From: Nocardia sp. | GTDB taxonomy: Bacteria > Actinomycetota > Actinomycetes > Mycobacteriales > Mycobacteriaceae | Length of the DNA: 8,321 nucleotides | Direction: 5' to 3' | Assembly: GCA_017354515.1 (NCBI GenBank) | Contig: JAFMQT010000182.1 | Location: forward strand, 1 to 8,321 | Part shown: positions 5,351 to 8,321 of the stretch, piece by piece | Layout of the letters: the number at the start of each line of letters is the position of its first letter | How positions within the stretch are numbered: the first letter of the stretch is position 1 | Position numbers and translations under genes: made by a program | Notes under the pieces: generated by a model | Seen by the model: the letters and a program-made list of their open reading frames with translations, nothing else | What the model was told of the DNA's origin: nothing | Database searches by the model: none

Positions 5351-8293
5351 TCACCCCATCCGGTCGAGGGCGGCCTCGGTGAGGATCTGGTATCGGTCGG
5401 CGTCCCGGTCGTAGTACCAGGTGTTCTCGCCCGGTTCCAGGCGCAGCCGAGCCTGCACCGCGCGGACCGACGGACGGTAGCTGGAGCTGCGCGGAATCTC
5501 CTCGACCACGTGCACCACATCGGGGCGCTGATCGCGGTCCAGGCCACGCAGGCCCTCGGTCACATCGTCCGGTGTGAGCCGGAATCCCGCACGCACGCTC
5601 ACCGCGGCGACCGCCAGTGTCACCGAACCCTCGCGCCGGCCGAACGCGACCTCCATATCGACCGCGGCGATATCGTTGAGCGCGTCCGTGATCGGACTGG
5701 TGTAGACCGGGCCGCGCGGGGTCACGATGACGGTGTCGCGGCGGTCCATCAGCCAGTAGTCACCGTCGCTGTCGCGGCGGAACAGATTCTCCGTCGGCAT
5801 CCAGGCATCGCCCGGGGTGAACACGCCGCGCAGGCCGTCACGGGAGATGTCGGATCCACCCGAGGCCTTTCCGATGAGCAGGCCCACCTCGTTGTCGGCG
5901 GCGCGGCGGGCGAAACCCCGGTCGTCGGTGATGATGTGATCGGTCACCGGGTCGTAGGAGATCAATTCCACCTTGGCCGCACCGGGCACCGGACGACCCT
6001 TACAGCGGACCTTGGTGCCGGAGACGTTGGCCAGCACCACATCTCCTTCGATGGAGGCGTAGAACTCGAGGATCCGCGCGGATCCGAACCGCTCGGTGGT
6101 GCGCCGCCACAGTCCGGCCGGCATACCGGATCCGATGAACAACCGGATCGGATGGGAATGCCCGTCGGGGAAGGTGCTCGCATCGAGAATGTCGCGCAAC
6201 ATGGTCCAGGTGTAGGTGACCACGGTGACCCCGTACCGATGCACCTCCTGCCCGAATCCGGCCGGATCCAGCGACCGCGCCAGCGCGATCCGGCTGCCGC
6301 CGGCGACCGCGCCGCCCAGACTCACCAGCAGACCCGACGAATGATGCAGCGGCGCCAGGCAATACACGGTGTCGTGGCGATTCAGATCGGCCGCCGAGGA
6401 CGTACCGAACGCCGATACCGCCCACCGGTGGTTGGTGATGTACTTCGGTTCCAGGGTTTCGCCGTTGCCGGTGACCAGGATGAAGGCCACCTCGCGTGCG
6501 AGGCCGGGATTGGGCCGGAACCAGCCCGGCAGCGGAACTTCCGCCGGGTCGATCTGTTCCAGATCGGTCACCTCGGCGCCGTCCGGGACGTCGAGCAGGC
6601 GGGTATCGCCGCCGCCCAGGACCAGCACCGTGCCGCCGACCCCGACCGCCGTCCGCAGATTGTCCGGATCGGTGATGATCGCTCTGGTCCCGGTCAATTC
6701 GACGGCACTGGCCACCTCACTGCCCGGGGCCAGCAGCACCGCCACCGCACCGATCCGGGACAGCGCCGCCACCGCCGCCAGCGCACTGGGCCGGGTCTCC
6801 ATCAGGACCCCGATCCGGCTGCCCGGCCGCACGCCGACCGAGATCAGCCCGCGCACCACATTGTCGATACGGGTACCGACGGCCTCGTGGGTGTACACGC
6901 GATCGTCGAACAGGAACAGTTCGCGCTGCGGTGCGCCGCGCTGCTGTTCGGCCAGCAGGCTCCCCAGCGAGATCCGGGTATGCGGCTGGATCATCCCCAA
7001 CCGGGCCAGCCGCGGGAGTGCACGAGCGGCCTCGCTGGTCAGCTCCACCGAGCCGCGCAGTGCGCTGTTCGCGAATTCGCCCATGGTGGAACCGATTCCG
7101 GCGCCGGCCTCGACCAGGGTGGCCGCGCCGTGCACGACCCGGGTCATCGCGGTCGAGCGTGAGGCGGTGGCCACGTGTTCGCACATGGGCGCGATCCGCT
7201 CGGGCAGCCGGCCCCCACCATCGACCCATTCGACCCAGTCCCGCACCAGCGGCCAGGTCTCGCGGGTCGCGGTACTGCCGGCGACCAGACCGAAATGCCC
7301 TGCCCGCAAAGTGGTTTCGTATACGTCGGAATTGGGTGCGGCGCGGACGATCCCGCGCACGGCGCCCGGCTGGCCGATATCGTCGACCTCGCCGACGAAG
7401 GCCAGAATCGGGCAGGTCAGTTCGGCCAGTGACACCGGTTGATCGCCGATGACGAATCCGCCGGACATCATCCGGTTGTGCGCGACGAACTGTTTGAGCA
7501 GGTCCGCCAGCGCCGGACCGGCATAGCCGACCCACCCGTCGTGCTGCAGGAATCGGCGCTGGCGTTCCTTCGGCAGCAGTGCCTCGCGATCGTGCAGCTG
7601 ACGCAGGAAGTCGACCCTGGCCTTGGCGGTTTTGACGGGGTCGAGCAGCTGGAATCCGAGGCGGACCATCGAATCGGTGATCGGCAGCCGATTCATCACG
7701 TGGTCGGCGAGGAAGTCCGCGGCCTCGGAGACCACCCCGTACGGCAGTCCGAACGGCAATCCGGCCACGATATCGACCGGACTACCGAAGGTGACAATGC
7801 TCTGGACGCCCTTGCCCTGCCGGTAGGCGGTGGTCTGGTAGGCGAACATTCCGCCCTGGGAGTAGCCCATCAGATGGACCGGGCGCCCGGTCAGTTCGTT
7901 GACCGAGTCGATCGCGCTGGAGACCGCCAGTACATGATCGGCCAGATCCCGCTGCCAGCCGCCCTCCTCGGTGGCCGGCGAACCGAAATCCTGGACCCAG
8001 CAGTCGATTCCGGCGCGGTGCAGAATTCCGACGGCGCCGTCCTCGGCGTTCACGTCGTACACGTCGGCGGACACCATCAGCGGTGGCACCAGCAGCGCCA
8101 CCGGACCGCCGGGGGCCGGATCGTCGGGGAAGTAGTGCCGCAGCCGGTACATGCGCTTGCGCTCGGCGATCTCGTAGGGTGAGGCCTCCACGTCGGTGCG
8201 GAGGCCACCGAATCGCACCACCTCGAGACCGTTCTGCGCGGTCGCCATCAACCTCCGCACCGGCCCGGTGAAGGCCTTCGTATCGAATTTCAC
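5351..8293 (-). CDS. bifunctional PhaC-like alpha/beta hydrolase - acyl-CoA synthetase-like fusion
   Basis: A 980-residue, two-domain protein resembling mycobacterial Rv1683, whose BCG counterpart has been reported as a lipid-droplet protein with lipase and acyl-CoA synthetase activity. Residues about 1-365 form an alpha/beta hydrolase similar to PHA synthases: LVPPLMVSADVYD, nucleophile elbow GYSQG (143-147, Ser145), probable acid Asp304 in GEVDDIG, and His333 in AGHFGLV. PHA synthases have Cys at the nucleophile; here it is Ser, favouring hydrolase activity. Residues about 440-980 resemble FATP/very-long-chain acyl-CoA synthetases: EFYASIEGDVVLANVSG (743-759), PGDAW (827-831), DRRDTVI (850-856). 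The ATP-loop region (604-617) and the region of the catalytic lysine (IPRSSSYRPSVR, 933-944) are degenerate. The GTG start at 8293 has GGGAG five bases upstream (8299-8303). No signal peptide is seen. First gene of a unit with the Trm112-like gene. Confidence 0.9.
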   Translation of the reverse strand: MKFDTKAFTGPVRRLMATAQNGLEVVRFGGLRTDVEASPYEIAERKRMYRLRHYFPDDPAPGGPVALLVPPLMVSADVYDVNAEDGAVGILHRAGIDCWVQDFGSPATEEGGWQRDLADHVLAVSSAIDSVNELTGRPVHLMGYSQGGMFAYQTTAYRQGKGVQSIVTFGSPVDIVAGLPFGLPYGVVSEAADFLADHVMNRLPITDSMVRLGFQLLDPVKTAKARVDFLRQLHDREALLPKERQRRFLQHDGWVGYAGPALADLLKQFVAHNRMMSGGFVIGDQPVSLAELTCPILAFVGEVDDIGQPGAVRGIVRAAPNSDVYETTLRAGHFGLVAGSTATRETWPLVRDWVEWVDGGGRLPERIAPMCEHVATASRSTAMTRVVHGAATLVEAGAGIGSTMGEFANSALRGSVELTSEAARALPRLARLGMIQPHTRISLGSLLAEQQRGAPQRELFLFDDRVYTHEAVGTRIDNVVRGLISVGVRPGSRIGVLMETRPSALAAVAALSRIGAVAVLLAPGSEVASAVELTGTRAIITDPDNLRTAVGVGGTVLVLGGGDTRLLDVPDGAEVTDLEQIDPAEVPLPGWFRPNPGLAREVAFILVTGNGETLEPKYITNHRWAVSAFGTSSAADLNRHDTVYCLAPLHHSSGLLVSLGGAVAGGSRIALARSLDPAGFGQEVHRYGVTVVTYTWTMLRDILDASTFPDGHSHPIRLFIGSGMPAGLWRRTTERFGSARILEFYASIEGDVVLANVSGTKVRCKGRPVPGAAKVELISYDPVTDHIITDDRGFARRAADNEVGLLIGKASGGSDISRDGLRGVFTPGDAWMPTENLFRRDSDGDYWLMDRRDTVIVTPRGPVYTSPITDALNDIAAVDMEVAFGRREGSVTLAVAAVSVRAGFRLTPDDVTEGLRGLDRDQRPDVVHVVEEIPRSSSYRPSVRAVQARLRLEPGENTWYYDRDADRYQILTEAALDRMG

Positions 8294-8321
8294 ACTCGCT
8301 CCCAGCCGTTGCCCTGCGCCT

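Noticed and set aside
5294..7162. 622-codon open frame on the plus strand, opposite the fusion gene
   Set aside because: It is antisense to a clearly recognisable two-domain enzyme. Its His/Gly/Asp/Arg-rich composition is typical of shadow frames in GC-rich DNA and no domain is visible.

Overview
The window looks like chromosomal DNA from a high-GC actinobacterium of the Mycobacteriales, most probably Nocardia or a close relative. The basis is the G/C-rich third codon positions, frequent GTG starts, an actinobacterial rRNA leader with a TGTTCTTTGAGAACTC boxA, and a gene order that (from memory) parallels the Mycobacterium tuberculosis Rv1683-Rv1689 block: acyl-CoA synthetase/lipase fusion, Trm112-like protein, TetR, ABC permease, ABC ATPase, 3-methyladenine glycosylase, tyrS. 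The genus is inferred; no 16S sequence lies inside the window.

Layout. Positions 1-414 hold the promoter and leader region of an rRNA operon read on the minus strand towards the left edge, with two candidate promoters and a boxA; the 16S gene should begin just outside. Directly upstream, also on minus, lie tyrS (415-1698) and a 3-methyladenine DNA glycosylase gene (1758-2390). A gene-free divergent region (2391-2848) follows. It holds an 11-bp perfect inverted repeat and, close to the ABC start, two overlapping TGAATT-type dyads that look like an operator. A plus-strand operon then runs ABC ATPase (2849-3580), ABC-2 permease (3577-4329, ATGA overlap) and a TetR-family regulator (4478-5092). 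Tail to tail with it, after 7 bases, are a Trm112/UPF0434-like gene (5100-5321) and, upstream of that on minus, a 980-residue fusion of a PhaC-like alpha/beta hydrolase and an acyl-CoA-synthetase-like domain (5351-8293).

Most notable is the permease-tetR junction. It carries a tandem repeat of a 75/77-bp unit (4326-4477) with ATGAGTG at every boundary. A 51-codon reading frame runs through it, its start overlapping the permease stop as ATGA and its own stop overlapping the tetR start as ATGA. This is the architecture of mycobacterial interspersed repetitive units (MIRUs), inserted at stop/start overlaps in operons. The two copies differ by two substitutions and by a C5/C7 tract.

How the parts may work together: the ABC pair looks like a small drug or lipid exporter under a co-transcribed TetR repressor, which may act at the dyads upstream. 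The fusion enzyme is probably a lipid-droplet or fatty-acid handling protein, but its adenylation motifs are degenerate. The tyrS-rrn arrangement places a translation gene directly ahead of an rRNA operon with no evident terminator between them.
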